Source of the DNA: Alitta virens
Lineage: Eukaryota; Annelida; Polychaeta; Phyllodocida; Nereididae
Direction: 5' to 3'
DNA length: 64,000 nucleotides
NCBI GenBank assembly: GCA_932294295.1
Contig: OW028584.1
Coordinates: forward strand, 3,356,907 to 3,420,906
The position numbers were made by a program, and so were the translations under genes. Numbering within the stretch: the first letter of the stretch is position 1; every line of letters begins with the position of its first letter. This document shows, in pieces, positions 19,331-34,018 of this stretch. Under the pieces are notes generated by a model. It searched no databases. It was given only the letters and a program-made list of their open reading frames with translations, and was not told the origin of the DNA.

Positions 19331-20947
19331 CATTACAACCAAAATATGTTTGAAATTTTATTATTGAAATGAGACTTCAATTATTATAGCTTAAATACGT
19401 TTGTAGAAGACCCGCACCCAAAGAATCAATAATTCCTTTTGTGAAAACTCCATACTTTATTTTGCACTGCCCCAATGAGACAAGTAAATTTAGAAATACA
19501 AAAAATAGACAAATTAATAGACATGAAAAAATAAATATAAATGATCTACAAAGACTATGATTATCAGTCAAATCAAATCAAATTACATAATATATATATA
19601 TATTTTATTCGACAGCTTCATGTCATTCATGACATATGTGTCATAATGTAAACAGAAAATACAAAGTAAATGACATACAATAACAATTAAAGAATAATAG
19701 AAAAGTAGTAAATAAAACTAGGTTCCAGCTACAATAAAGATTTGTTACAATACAATAGCAACATAATAATGTACAGTTTTCAATCTTGTTATATCTATAT
19801 ATATAAATCATACAGCATTATCCATAGCAAATGATCTAAGACATAGGTAATATAGAACTCATGTTATTTTTACCATTTTTAATTTCAATTTAATAATGCA
19901 ATATAATATAACATAAATGGGCAACTAAACAGAAATAATCCATAAACACATAATGCACTTACATTATATATTATAACACTAATACACGTGTTATGCATCA
20001 TGATACATAATACAAATATAAGGCTACTTTGCCATTTACATTAGGTATTCCATTCAACATACAATAAATAATAGAAAAAAATAAATCATTCACAAGAATA
20101 TGAAAGCCTCGATCAGGATCAAAAAGTGTCAAGCTGGCATAAAATTGGCAATGCAAAATACATTTTTGATCATTTCCAGGAGCCGTAGAGCATGAACTCT
20201 GGCCAGGCCCTCAAAATGGTAATAATTAACATAGACTTATAAATAGACCTACTACAAGCCTAATTAATGCCACGGTTGCATTATGAAGTTCACAGATTAT
20301 GAAAATATCCTGTACAGCATAATTAAGTATTTTCATACAACTATACAGATTAAAAAGACATGCAGTATTTCAAAAGATATCACAGATTAAACCATGCAAT
20401 GAACATTGATAAAGTGTAATTTAAATGTGAAAGAAGAAAATCTGTCTTAAAAAATACCTGACAATAAATTATTTGTACTAAATATCAACTTAGAAAGATA
20501 TTCAAGCAATACTGTCATGTATAACTAGAATTAAAAATATTTCCACTGTTTTACTAGTTTCTATATCTCACAATTGACTCAACTTATATTTTCCAATAAT
20601 GTATATATATATATATATAACATTTTTATTTCTATGATCAATTATACCTTAGTTGTTTAAATTTTTACCCTAAGGCATTTCCTGCAACATTTTGCAATGC
20701 TGTTGATTATCTGTTACTGTTTTTCCTTTTTTTAAATTAATACAACATATCTGATAATGAACTCTGCATCAATTCAGTTTAAAATATTTTCAACCAAATG
20801 TAGATATTTCGTAAAAAAAAATTATAATCTATAAATTATAAAATACATTTTACGTTGACTAGTTCTTCAATCAGAATAAATGCTTCAGTTGATGTATTAT
20901 GCGTATATCTGACATTTACTTTTAATAAATATTCATTTAACATTGAC

Positions 20948-21403
20948 TTAGAATGTATTTTCCTTCAGGTGATCTAATGCACAGTCACACACATCACAGA
21001 TGTACTCAGCCTCTCCAAACCCTGTTCTGTACTTATCATCCATTATTTCAACAACAGGCCTCTCTCTGTCCCAGTAGTTGTTCAGTTTCCAGCCTTGTCC
21101 TGCAAGATGTTTGATCAGTGAGAATATCTTGCAGGCCCAAACTCTGGCTTCCTCTCCATGTTGATGCAAATCTTCATCACTTGTCCATTTGGGATGTGGA
21201 TTGAATTCCAACTTATTCCTCCTGTCAACTTGGCCTTCTACAAGATCCAATGCATTCCTCAATGCTTTTGGTTCTTGATACCTCTCATCAAGTTCAAGCA
21301 TACCTGTCCAGTTAGCTGTCAGGTAGAAGAGAGCAGTCTTTATGGTGTATGATGTGATGGGCATTTTGACATGCTCCTTCTCCCCCCTGCACCAGTCATA
21401 GGC
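20948..21403 (-). CDS. cGAS-like receptor (Mab-21 domain), last exon
   Basis: This exon encodes the C-terminal helical half of a cGAS/Mab-21-type nucleotidyltransferase. It starts after the acceptor TTTGCAG and continues in phase 0 from the catalytic exon ending at 44180. It contains ITSYTIKTALFYLTANW, the family's S-Y-x-x-K-T-x-x-F/L motif, followed by a helical tail and stop (151 residues). No Zn-ribbon is seen. In animals these enzymes make cyclic di- or trinucleotides on sensing foreign nucleic acid or other signals and activate STING; that role is inferred from family membership. Confidence 0.78.
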   Translation of the reverse strand, partial: AYDWCRGEKEHVKMPITSYTIKTALFYLTANWTGMLELDERYQEPKALRNALDLVEGQVDRRNKLEFNPHPKWTSDEDLHQHGEEARVWACKIFSLIKHLAGQGWKLNNYWDRERPVVEIMDDKYRTGFGEAEYICDVCDCALDHLKENTF

Positions 21404-24400
21404 CTGCAAATACAAGAACATACATACTTTAGACAATAATAATACAATATACTCAATTGAGGCAAATCCTGCAAAGATAGAAAATCCTATTACCACTATA
21501 TACATAGGATATTAGTAAAATACAAGAAAATCCATATAGTAGATCTATAATAATGAGATATACTTCATGCAAATTGTGCAAAATGTACTAAATCCTGTTA
21601 CCACTATATATGGAATTTTACTAAAATACAAGAGAATACATACATAAGATAACAAAGGAAGACATTTCACAATATGTATCTTGTACAAATATAGGGCAAT
21701 ATGTACAAGAGCCTGTTACCACTTATTTAAAATTTTAATAATATTACAAGAAAATTTAAGATTCAATTGATGAATGTCATGCATGATAGAAATTGTTCTG
21801 TATTAACAATAACAAAACAATAACATTTATTTATTTATTAAGTTATGATTGGAGCAGAAAGGCATCAGTCATGGTGACTATATAAAAAAATTAAAATTTT
21901 TTTTTTTTTAAACAAGCACAGCTGGGTGTTTAGCCATAAATCTTGATAATGTGTTTCCAAATGCTGTGCTATTCAATAGCTCTTTATTTGGTGATGGTTA
22001 GAAGAAAATTTCAAGTCAAAGCATTATCATTTAATATATTAGCATGATTAAAATGTATTAATTAAACTATGTACTAAGTACAGTCACTGTTTTTTTTTTT
22101 TTACAATGGCTCATTCGTAATTATTAGGTGAGGTATTCCTTCAGGGGGGGTTCCACTTAAGGATTTGATGAAACTTTTATTGTTACAAATAAACAGAAAA
22201 CACATAATTTGACAATAATGATGACCGTTGGTCTAAGAACAAAATTCAAAGTCATTTTGAGAACCACCAGTTACATGAAAATGATGAGGGTGCGACGAAT
22301 GAGGTGAAGACCCGAAAATATCACATATTATATTATCACCTGATGGACTCTCACAAGAAAGGAAGAAAGAAACTTTAATGACATTCATACAAAATTGCAA
22401 GACAAGGTCATCACTTAAAAACTACCCCAGCAATTTTAGGATTAACAAAGCAATTTTTGACTGATGTTTACAAACCAGTTGTTGAATATTTCCTCTCAGA
22501 ATTTGTTTTTAAGGCAGATTAGGAAATAAAATGATTTATTGCGCAGTTTTGTCCAGATATATACACAATATCTTGCATCTTTGACCTGAACAGATGCACT
22601 GACTTAACGTCACGTTTTGCCATCAAAAATCGTTAATTTTGGTCCGATATTAAAAAATCAGACTATTAAAAAAACCTCAACATGTTATCCCTGTAATGAT
22701 ACTCATTTGTTTCTCTACTATTGTTTTGAGGCAAAGGTGGTCTGATGAGGCACTAGTTCAAACGGCGAAGTGCTTAGCTGTAAATAGAAGTGCTCTGTCA
22801 TTGACCTGCCATATAATTATTTAGAAGTCTGTGGTATACTTTTATCATCCTTGTAAGGTAACCATGAAGTATAGACAGGTACACCACATAGGATATACCA
22901 CATGGCTTTTCTTTGTGGTATACAGGTTATTCTGGGATCTTTTTAATAATATTTATGTCCATTAGAGAAAACAAAAGTACTGAATAGAACTACTACCAGT
23001 TCTTGCAACAGAATGTAAACTGGATTTTAAAAAAATACACTGCTAATTGCACAAAAACTCATGGGTGCAAATCTTAACATAGGCTGCGCTGCAGCAAAAC
23101 CCTCAGTAAATCCTACATAGCACACAGGCATCATTAAAATTGTACAGCGCTCATCCGACAGGCAGGAGGGCGGGCATTGCACTTCAATTTCCAGAGCAGA
23201 ACTCTTAACACCTTTATGTCCAGAGCTGAACTCCAACACTAACGCACTTACCCTAATGAAATTTCATACAGAAAGACTCTATCTGGCCCAGTGGTACTTT
23301 TTGATAGTCACACTGACATGTTTGGATATATTTTACAAAATTTGGAAAAAGCAAAAATAAACAAAATTAATTTTTTTGTTTCTGGAGAAGAGCTCTGACA
23401 CTCAAGTTATTGAAAAAATAGACAGTACAGTAGTACTCCTCTTGAGCGACACCCACCATAAGCGACCGTTCCTGTTACATGACCTCAACATCCATGCATT
23501 AATGTATTTCTTCCGAAAAAGTCACTCTATAACGAGCGACGGACTTACACGTGCAAAACTGACTGAAAAGGAAAGGTAAAAAAGAACAAGAAATTAAGAA
23601 AATGATGCTAAAAAGCCCCTTGCTATGGCAAGCTCACATGCCAACAAAGGAGCGCGCTAAATTGACCAGACGCTTGCTCCATCTCGTGGGAACTCCCTAG
23701 ACTACAGGGAGTAAGACAGAATATAGGTTAAACTTCACTTGCTGGTAAGCTCACTATTAACAACATCACACATTTGATGAATGAAAAGACTAAACATACC
23801 AATTATAACATGCCTGTGACATTTTCATTACAGTGGCTAATAATTATACTATGTAGTTGAATTATCATGATATCTATTTAAGGCTAAGAGATGATCATGA
23901 ATAAATAATAATAACTTTATTTAGTACCATTTAAAGTCAGAAATTAACAAAACTATGAAACAGACTCCTGTTATTCTTTTCTATTCCATCAACTATAGAG
24001 CAACTTATATCATCACGGGAGCACTGATAGTCAGGTTTCCGATTCTTATTGAGTAAATGTATGATTAGAATTATTCTATTGTTATTGTTAAACCTTTTAC
24101 CTGTGTGCTGACGCAATGTCTTTAGAGTGTGTCATGATTATTATAGATCATCGGTCATTTTGTCTAATAAGAATTCGATGATCGATTACAAATTTTATGT
24201 AGTAAATTATTATTTTTAAACAGATCAGTTAATTATCATTGGAGCAGGGACACTTTGATCCCAAGTTGGATGCAAAATTACGGTATTTCCTGCCGCTTTG
24301 GTCGGCGGGCTGCATAGTGAGACAAGAAGCGCATTTTGACAGTTTGCATGGACAGTTTTAAGGATGCTACAGGGTGACCCACTGAACGATGATATTGACT

Positions 24401-24447
24401 CGCATGGAATGTATTCATAGCATTTGGTACAACACTAGCATGGTTGA

Positions 24448-24700
24448 ATGTGGGCTTCCCCCACTGGGGGGATTCCCTTGATGACATCACACGCACCGCT
24501 CTCGCATGTTCGCGAGACCAGGCACAGAAATTGAAGGAGCAAGGCATGGTGTAGTAAAGGGCAAAATTCCTGAATAGAATGATGGGCAGCTTGCCAGGAT
24601 TAATGGAACATTGTACTGAGGAGAAATAAAGCAACGTTGGGGAAAGACTGGCAACTTCGCTGACAGTGGGGTTCCCCCACTGCGGGGATTCCCGTGACGT
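24448..24700. repeat. Pair of short GC-rich direct repeats
   Basis: About 42 bases containing TTCCCCCACTG and GGGGATTCCC recur at 24448-24490 and 24660-24700. Nothing else in the interval is recognised. A stem GCTCTGCCCCC-TTT-GGGGGCAGAGC lies 250 bases downstream at about 24952-24976. Confidence 0.6.
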
Positions 24701-25628
24701 CGTCATATGCACGAGACTAGACGGACATCCAAACAACAAAACCAAAGTGTGCGGGCAAGGAAAAAGGGCATTGGTTACCTTCAGAAGCACAAAGCAATAT
24801 AAGGGTGTAATTGTACAGAAACTGCGTACATACGAAGCGGCATGGCGAAATAAGGCTGATTACTTGTGTATTCATCTGGAATGCAATTGGAGGAAAAGAC
24901 GACATCACCCAGGAGGCAACATCACTTCTGAAATCGAGGTGATAACAAAAGCTCTGCCCCCTTTGGGGGCAGAGCTAACTAGCTTGGTGTAATTGTAATT
25001 TAGCCAAAAAATTTAAAACGAAAACCTATTGCATATCCTCCCTTTAGGAGTTTCATATTATCATAAATAATTTGAGATATTATATATTGTACTAAAATCA
25101 GAATTCTCTCAGCTTCTACAGGCAGATTTGGACCAAATTTGCTTTAATGTACGCCCAAAACTGTATCAAAGCGCACAAGTTAATACGATTTTGGCAGAAT
25201 TTCCCTATTATGTGAAACCACGCCTAGCCCGAGGACCTCTTCCTGATCGCACGCCGCTGTCGGCTCTTATTTATATCATGACGTTTACAGTGAATGAGTC
25301 AGAGAAACTTACATAGGGTGAGTTTGTGCACCTAAAATTCCCTGTCGCCTTGGTTTTGGGATTATTTCCAGCCTTCCTACAAAACAAAATCTGTGTCGCG
25401 ATGTAAAAAAATGAACTTTAACCACTTTTTATGTCATGCGGTGAATATTAATCTAGTTATTGACGATTTTTCACATTCATCGTCTGCTCAGATTGTTTTG
25501 ACTGATGCGAGATCAACATCTAGGGCGAGTGGTGGCGTGACAGGTGCGACAGAAGCAGACGATCACCATAAATTAGGTGAAATGACCTTGGGTCACTTAA
25601 CTAAATTACAGTTAGTCCGTTAGACAGG

Positions 25629-25762
25629 CTGTGTGATTAGACACATTTATTGGATAATGTATATAATAAATCTCATGCAAAATACTGCCAGCCGCTGTGT
25701 GATTAGACACATTTATTGGATAATGTATATAATAAATCTCATGCAAAATACTGCCAGCCATA
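25629..25762. repeat. 67-bp tandem duplication
   Basis: Two adjacent, virtually identical 67-base copies begin GCTGTGTGATTAGACACATT and end AATACTGCCAGCC. The near identity implies a recent duplication. Confidence 0.9.
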
Positions 25763-27382
25763 GCAAATTGTAAACTACAGGTGCTGTCCGGCAGCCATGA
25801 CGCCGGCTCCGATTGACCATATTATTAGTGACTTGACTTTCATTATAAGCTGCACTAAATATATAAATGCAATCCTATTAGGCCTATCATGAATAGGCCT
25901 ATTTTGTGTAATGCTTATTATTTTTTATATTATGTTATTTGTTTTTTGGATGCATAATAATAAAGAAATTCATCATTTAAAAAAACCCCACAAATTTAAC
26001 AATTTTTGTTTTGTATTTGCTAGTTACATACCTCATGCAGACATTAAACTTGCATACCAATCTATATATTTTCTCGAATAGTCGGCTAAAAATATCTAGC
26101 TACCACACATTAAATCTGATGGTGCTTGGGAAAATATTTGTGGTGGCTTAGATTGCCAATTATGACAGGTTAGGCAGCTACAATTCTAGTTGAACTCTCG
26201 ACCGCCCTCTGCACCCTTCCCCAGTCCCCCACCCCCCTCTAGGTCTCGATTGAAAGAGATTCTGAAAATATAGTAATACAGAAAATCAGTATTGGTCATA
26301 GCTAAATATACTGGCCTCAAATGAGAGAGTAGTATGCCCTACAAAGATAATTTAAAAAAAAAAATGTATTGATCATCAGGGGTAGGCCTCAATTCTTTGA
26401 CCTTCATAAAACAGAATAATAAAAGTCAGTGGCAATGCATCTGTAGAAAGATATTCAGAAAATGTCTCCCCTAATTAATTTTATGTGCAAAATATTCTTA
26501 ATTTCTTACATTTTTTTATTTCTGTAAAACCAGTAAACATGAATTTTCCTGTCTTAATTTTGGATTCTTTGTACTTTCCATTTAAGGACTGATTGCTTTT
26601 TTTAAAATATAGATTCATGCTAATTAATATATAAAATCAATAGCAAAAACTTACTGAAACTGCTATTACTTTTTTAAACCAGAGTGCACTCTGTTATTTT
26701 CTGATGGTTTTATAATCACATTGATTCAACTGTGATATTTTTTATCTTATATCAAATTTAATTTACCATATATTTATACCTATTTCTTGAAGGCAAATAA
26801 TCAACACCAATTGTCCATAGAGCTAAATTGCATATATAATTAACTCTTATTGTGGATTAATTGTTAATTAATGCAATTGTCTCAGTACACAATGCATGGC
26901 ATTACAGATATATATTTCAGTATTATTCAATTTATAAGTTATATGTTGTATAAACATGTCATTCATTTGATAAAAATAATTCCTTCTTTATACAGTGTCA
27001 ATCAAACTTAAGCTCTGCCCCCCTGCAGTGACTTGTTCAGACTAATGGCCTTGAAATGATTGTGCAATATTAGCTGTTCCAGTTAAAACACCAACTAATT
27101 GTAACAACTTATAACTGAATAGCCTATCAAGTATAATTGCTTTCAAAGTGTCTAATAATGCTAACCTTGCCTAGACCTATTAAAACATGTAAAACATGTA
27201 CATTATTGACAGCTCATTTATTTCGAGTTCAATGAACTTTTGACAGTGGTGCATTTCTTCAAGTACATTGAATTAAATGCAAATTTATATGTTCAAAGCA
27301 CATTTGTGCTATTGGTAAATTTAATGATTAAAAGTAAGTGCTAAGAAGAAGAAAAAAGCATGAAAATCTTTGAAAATTTTAA

Positions 27383-27976
27383 AGGTGCACTGTCTGTCAA
27401 AATGACAGTGGCCAAAATCTATTGCATTCAATTAATTTTCTTCTTAATACTGATTACCTTTCATTTGAGTTTTGCTGGGTTCACAGTTTCTCTCTGAATT
27501 AAATAAACTTCACCTGGCATTTAATATTTCATGCCATCAAAAATTGCCGATTTGTTTACATTGCAAGTGCTTTTATGGCCAATGAAATGAAAACGAGGCA
27601 TAAACGAACGCCATTAGCAGCGTTGGTTCGTAATGTATTTTATTATTCTGTGCCATCAATTTTTGTCCAATTTTCAAAATTTCAAGTTTATTACGTAAAA
27701 AAATGCGTAGGTGTTTCACTTTTTGCATGAATAGAAACAATTCTGACCTCAATTTTTCATAAAATGGTTGTGAAATCGCGAATCGGCAACGCTCTCCACT
27801 GCGGTGCAATGCATAATTAACTAAAATGTAAACAAAGTCGATCTATAAATTCTCCGGCAATGATTTATAATTTAATACAATTTAGACAGTTTAGGGTTAA
27901 CGAATTCATCAGTAAGAAGCATATTCTTTGATTTGAATAGCTTTTTTGTTGGTACAAAAACTGACACAGTGCACCT
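27383..27976. mobile_element. TTAA-flanked non-autonomous DNA transposon
   Basis: The ends AGGTGCACTGTCTGTC (left) and AGGTGCACTGTGTCAG (reverse complement of the right end) form terminal inverted repeats, and TTAA lies directly outside both ends. A TTAA duplication is typical of piggyBac-type insertion. The 594-base interior has no transposase. Confidence 0.75.
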
Positions 27977-30127
27977 TTAAATATAAAATACTGTACAAAT
28001 TCATCTAGCATGGGTGTATAATACACTGTATGATGTTCAAATATAATAAGTACATTTTTATCGGAGTGAATAAAAATATGTTGGTCATATTAATCCATTG
28101 TCTGAGTTGTCTATGATAGGAGGTTTTTCTTTTCTTTTTTTTTAGGAATTAAACAGGCGTAATATAAAACTCTTTATTCAGAGATCTCAGTTATAATTCC
28201 ATTGTTTTAAATTATGACATCACCAAATCCTAGTAAAGGCCACACTAAACACTAAAAGATGACCAAGATCTTCTATAATTAGATGATATTTGAAGTTCAT
28301 GGTAGATTTCAGCTGCTGATATATAAGTAATGGTGGATGGTGTGTTATTTATTTATTTATTTTTTTTTGTGGGGATTTGAATAAGTATAGATCTATATAA
28401 TGTCATAAGAGTTGTCTCCAAGCTACACACACTTTAAGATTTCTCAAAAATTACATATAGAGTATGCATACGATCTTCCCAAAGATCGCCGGACCTGATC
28501 GGTGCATTTTTACGCGGTCCGGCAAGTCCACGTGGTGACCCAAATACATCTAACTGGGGCAGTTCATGACCTGTCATATGACTGTGGCATGGCCTAAAGC
28601 AGCAGAGGAAGGTAACAATTAATATTATAATTTCACCAATAAATTATTTAAAATAATTACTTCCTTTTTGCAATTGCTTTGAAAAACCATAGCACTGATA
28701 TGTTGAAATAGCTAGAAATTACGTTTATGCTTCCAGTAATCAGGCAGAGAAATTAACGTACAATCTATTTATTTTTGTAATTCATGACCATAAATATTTT
28801 ACACAATTTGATAAAATATATATAAATAACAAATTCAACTTAAAGTAGGTCCAGAGAAAAGATTAATTTAAACATTTTAAATATACATTTAAAGCTGGAT
28901 TGTCAATGGATTTGTTACTCTTAAAAAAGCTATCCAGATTAAAGAAAATGCTTCTGAATAATGAATTCAAGAACTCAAATTGTCTAGATTGTACTAAAGT
29001 TAATTATGCATTGGAACGTAATGAAGAGCTTCACCGATTTGCGACTTCAGTCATCTTATGTGAAATAGAGGTCGGAGTTTGTTTTAATTCATGTTATTAT
29101 AGAAATACCAACACATTTTTGTATATGATTCTAAACTTTGAATTTAGAAAAAAATAAAATAAAAATTATATAAATATATATCTTTTAAATTTTTTACTGT
29201 TTGCTAAGAACATCAAATTTATATTACCTGATATTTAACTCATGACCAATTTCCTCTAATTCTGAGCATTCCGAATTTGTTTAAATTTTGAAAATATTTT
29301 AACAAGAAGGGAAGTTAAAGTAGTTCATGTTTGGGCGCCGGCGGGGAGCGCTGGGTTGATTACCGGCCCCAGGCAGTGAAACAACCTTTTGGCGCCAGAT
29401 TAGGCCACACCCACAATCGCATGAATTGTGAGCGACATCTAGTGTGTAGGTTACACATTACAGTGCATTATGGCTGGTAGCAGGCTGTAATGGCAATGGA
29501 AATTAACAAGGATGGTTTAAGCGCTTCATAGCTCTGTCAGATTGTTTTGAAGTCAATAAAGTGTGCATATTATTGAATAGAAAACCTGGTAAAGTTTAGA
29601 AACCAACGGTTAAGTGCCACAGCAATGAGAAAACAGCGCACACAGATCCGTGGGCGCTGCTTCCGAAAGAAACCCAGTGCCATGAATCCAGTCCCCAACT
29701 TGTGTTGGGGGCATGGGAGGCCAGTCTACCACATGGCTAGACTGGGTGAATCCTATTGAACAAATCAGACATTTAAGCAGGGGTCATCAAATTTTATCTA
29801 GAGCCCGGTTTGCAAAAAAAGGCATGCCAAACAATGTGCAAGGAGTTACATTATAAAGACTTAAACGTGCAATCACCACTCACTTTACCTACTGATTAAG
29901 CTTTTAAATGGGACAAATATTCACAAAATCTGCAAGTCAGTGCTGAAATGACAACCACCAGCCATATTGATGTCAAGGTAATTGGGACATGACTGGTCAG
30001 GTGATACATTGAATGATCTAAAACATTAATTTGCATATCTGGCCCCACCTAGACCGTAGCGTAGGTGCCATCTGCCTTAAATTTCAAATCTAGTACTCCA
30101 CAGGATTAATCAAGGTGTGTAAGCAAG

Positions 30128-30210
30128 GACAGGATAGCTCAGTGGTTAGACATGCATCTGCCTTCTGATCTTAAGGTAGTGAGTTCAAGTCACCCTAGGA
30201 TTTATCAACT
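30128..30210 (+). repeat. tRNA-derived SINE head
   Basis: An A box-like TAGCTCAGTGGTTAGA and a B box-like GAGTTCAAGTC are spaced as in a tRNA, but the arms do not pair fully. It is followed by non-tRNA sequence, as in a SINE. Confidence 0.55.
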
Positions 30211-30307
30211 TTACTTTATACGACAAGAAAGTTATATGTTATTGATTTCAATGCATTCAAAAATAGAAAACAATTCATATTGCAATAATTTTTCTAATCC
30301 CAATGAC

Positions 30308-30400
30308 TGGGTAGTCCAGTGGTCATAGGCCCATCTTCAGAAATTAAAGTATAGGCAGACAGAAGGTTGTTAGTTCGAATCCACCTGTGGAAAACGCATC
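30308..30400 (+). repeat. Second tRNA-derived SINE head
   Basis: An A box-like TAGTCCAGTGGTCATAGG and a B box-like TAGTTCGAATCC are seen about 180 bases after the previous one. Its sequence differs, so it is from another family or an older copy. Confidence 0.5.
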
Positions 30401-32837
30401 AGCGTTTTTTGAGCACCTAATCTCAGGGTTCGAGGTATTTTCGTTATTTTATCATTTGAAAAATATATATTATAATATATAATCTATATGTATACATTTT
30501 CTCCCCAATTTGCCTTCATAGGCCTATAGAAAATTTTTTTTTATTTATATATTTGTATATAAAAATAAAACTTGACTGACATCATAATATTTCACGTGAA
30601 GTGATAGATTTCACAAACTGAGTCTCTAAATTCCCAGGAACTCCTGAAATTGATTTTGGTGGATTTGTTGATGACCATGTGTTCATGTTTATTTGACCCT
30701 GACGCCCCCTAGTATAAGGTCCATACACTACACTTCATATCAACAATAATGGACGTGAAGCAGGTTGCCAGAGAGTTTAGCTGCTTTTAATTGCGGACTG
30801 TATGAACGATTTTAGAAATGTTGGTACCTATCCAGAACACCTAATCCACTTGCACGGAGTTGCCGTTTTTGTCTATACTAGTATAGGTGTGAGACAGTCC
30901 GAACGTAAGTTCATTTATTGCCAATTTTGCCAAATTGATGAATTTGTTCAAATTCAGAGGGAGCAACAGCCTCCTCTGCCTCAGCCTGGCTACGGGCCTG
31001 AAGTTCGAGGTCGGTGACAGACTAGCCCCAAACGTGACTCGTGATGTGCTTCGATGGCACATCGGAGTCACAGTCCGTCAAATGGTAATAATTTGTAATC
31101 GCATGTATATTGAGGCTAGCGCTTACACTGTCCCTTTCCCACAATAAAACGATTGATCCTTAAATTCTTCATACCTTTTGTCATGGCTTCCCATATCGTA
31201 ATGATTGATATATCAACCAATATTAGCGTTCAAGGCATTTTTCTACATCTTATCGATGAATGACATGTTTGTTTTGAGTGCCATCCTGCTTGAATAGGCA
31301 TGCGCGACGTGATTACATAAGCTGGCGTGTGATTGGCTGTTGAAAGTAGATTATAGGCCGTCATGTTCAACTTAATAAGATCTACCCAAGTTGTTTTTAC
31401 AAATATAGAACCATTATATTTATATATGGTGGGGGGGGGGGGGGTGTCTGCAAATAACGAAAGCGGGAAAGGGAGAGGGGGGGGGGGGGAGTGTATGGTG
31501 AAAAATTGATCAGGTAGGAAATAAAAACAAAATTTTAATCATACAAATTTCAAATGTGAGGAATCAACGGATATGGTTTGATGACTTTATGATTCATAAT
31601 TATAAACACTTTAGGCTTGCCATGCTTCATATGCATATTATGCATATATAATGTATAATAATTTAAAGAGCCAAAAATTATCGTAAAGACACTTAAATGT
31701 AATTGGTATGGAGAGGGTTTTTATGGGTTATATCATGGAGTACTCCATGGTTATATATAAAAAGTTGGTTTGAGAGAGAAAAAAAAACTCAAGTGGACAT
31801 TTATTTTGAACCCTATTATCTTTGAGGAAGCTCAGTACTTTACACTAAATATACTGTTTAAATGATGTAATTTACCATATTTCACAGCTGGTTTATAAAA
31901 CAGCCTAATGGAATGAGAAATTTTGGAGTGCCCCCCTCCCTCACCTGAGCCAAGACCTTGTGATCAGCCAAGCAAAGCCAGTTGCAGCTAGGCAACATAT
32001 GGATCCATTTAAGTGTTGTTTAAACTCTGTAGTTCAAGTATGAAACTTAGTAGAACATGTGCATATTAATTATTTAACATCACCTTCTCATTTGTCATAA
32101 AAATACAAGCAAAATGATACCAAACATGGCATGTATTCCGTAATTATTAGGGCTGATAACATCTTTATGATTCATTTAATTGTTTACACTATATTAGTAT
32201 TCAAATAAACATCCACCTGTTTTTTTTTTGTTGTTTTTTTTAATCAGCTTCTCTACACTGAGCCCATGTCTTTAAAATGGTACTACTTCAAATTTTTGCA
32301 ATTAAGGAGACACTTATTTTTAAAATTTGTAGCTTTTCCAGATCCGTTGATATGATGAGAAATATGCTGACAGATAAATGCTAGGTCACAATGTTATCTA
32401 TTATCAGATTTAATTTAATTTAATTTTAATTATTCTAAATCCGAAATCCGCACCCCGCAGTCACTCTCAAACCACTGAGCCAAGCACAAGTGAGCAGGGA
32501 GAATAAACTACAGAAATATTCCTGTAATACAGTACAATGAACTGCAATAATTACAATAAAAGATAAACATATGTTTATGATGTTTAATCTAGGCACCAAA
32601 AATCAAATCTAAAAAATAAACACGTAACATCAAATTTTAAATTTTGAGCATACTGATTTTTTTTTTAGCAATGTCACGATGAGTCACATGGGTTGTTAAA
32701 CTCAGTGCTTTGAAGGTCAAGATTGCAAATTATAAGCTCCGCCCCCTGCATTGACTGGAAGTGCTGCAATGATTACGTAACATATTGGGGGGGGGGGGAT
32801 ATCATAGATAGAGAGAACAATAGATACATTGATTGAT

Positions 32838-32839
<2 letters not shown>

Positions 32840-32880
<41 letters not shown>
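32840..32880. repeat. (TA)n microsatellite
   Basis: About 20 TA units in a row. Similar tracts occur at about 37327-37350, 50910-50937 and 56748-56771. Confidence 0.95.
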
Positions 32881-32881
<1 letters not shown>

Positions 32882-34018
32882 GGATTTAATGTGAATATGC
32901 TGACACCACTTGTAGGCCTGCATTTATTTTTTAAATTATTGTAAATTGTTTAGCCTGTATCTCATTTAATTTTTATTTATTTGCATGTGTCTAGTTTTTA
33001 TTAATGTTCTGGACAAAACAATGATTTAAAAGTGGCTGTGATTTATGCAAGGTGATAACAGCATTTATAAGGACCCACTTTTAGTACAAAATAAGCAACA
33101 TTACTTAGGCTCACATAGATCTGTGAGAAACGCTTTTTGCCTTAGCCTAGACCTTTGGCCTTGGTCTAGACTAAGAAACTGCTCTAATTTTGCCTTGGCC
33201 TTAACAGGCCTTAACACCTGACTTTCTTTAACTAAAGACGTTCATCTTTAAATCACCTGAAGATGTTGGAGGAGTGCAAAGCTTCAACTTGCAATAACTT
33301 GGCTTCTATACAGGATATAGCAAAGCGTTTTTTTTCTAAATTGTTCATTTTGTACCTATCTTATCATCTAGGATATATTTAAAGCAACACAATGAGAAAA
33401 TACACTAATACCTAATTTATTGAAGAAGAAAAAAATACTGATGACAAAATGACTGACTACTTTTCAGCTGTCATGTTCTGTTGTGCTGACTGATAGACAG
33501 ACTGACTTAACTGATGGACAGATTTGACTGACCAAGTTCAAATGATATCTGATTTCACTGACTTGACAGAACTGAAGTCGGATTGAAAAAATACCAAATA
33601 TTAAGTGAGATGGAGGTAGGAGAAGGCAGGTAGGTTAGCGACCATCTCAAATGTATATAAATATATAAAGTTTGCATTATTTCTTCCTAAATTATTTCAA
33701 AAGATTTACACTAGATATATATTGTAACATATAACTTAAAATAAAAAGCTAGTGCAGGCATTTCTACTAATGTGACATGCTTGTATGCTTTATTTAATAA
33801 CTTCCTCAGTTTTCATCCCGACTTTTAAAATTAACATTTTGAAAGCTTAGACAAACGGCTTCGGCTTTATGCTTAGGCATTAACATATTATATATAGCCA
33901 CATTTGGTTTTGAGCGATCCCCCCCCCCCTACACACTGATAATATTCTGCAATTGCTGAATAGTGAAAGCCTATGCCACATGTGCTGACCTCGCAGGTGA
34001 TGTCATCATTCTTTTATA

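Larger units (their letters stand above)
18601..20947. other. Host non-coding DNA with a minisatellite and SINE-like piece
   Basis: No gene is seen. The stretch holds the minisatellite at 18786-18923, a tRNA-like SINE piece at 19190-19330, and a long AT-rich tract with (TA)n runs at about 19590 and 20605. Confidence 0.5.

Noticed and set aside
23376..23579. Possible pogo-like end at the GAGCGACACCC tract
   Set aside because: No matching inverted end could be found nearby.
24278..24790. 170-codon minus-strand frame with repeated SRESPQWG peptides
   Set aside because: The repeated peptide comes from a short DNA repeat; no domain, no splice support.
30128..30400. Functional tRNA genes
   Set aside because: A and B boxes are present but the acceptor and other stems do not pair; better read as SINE heads.
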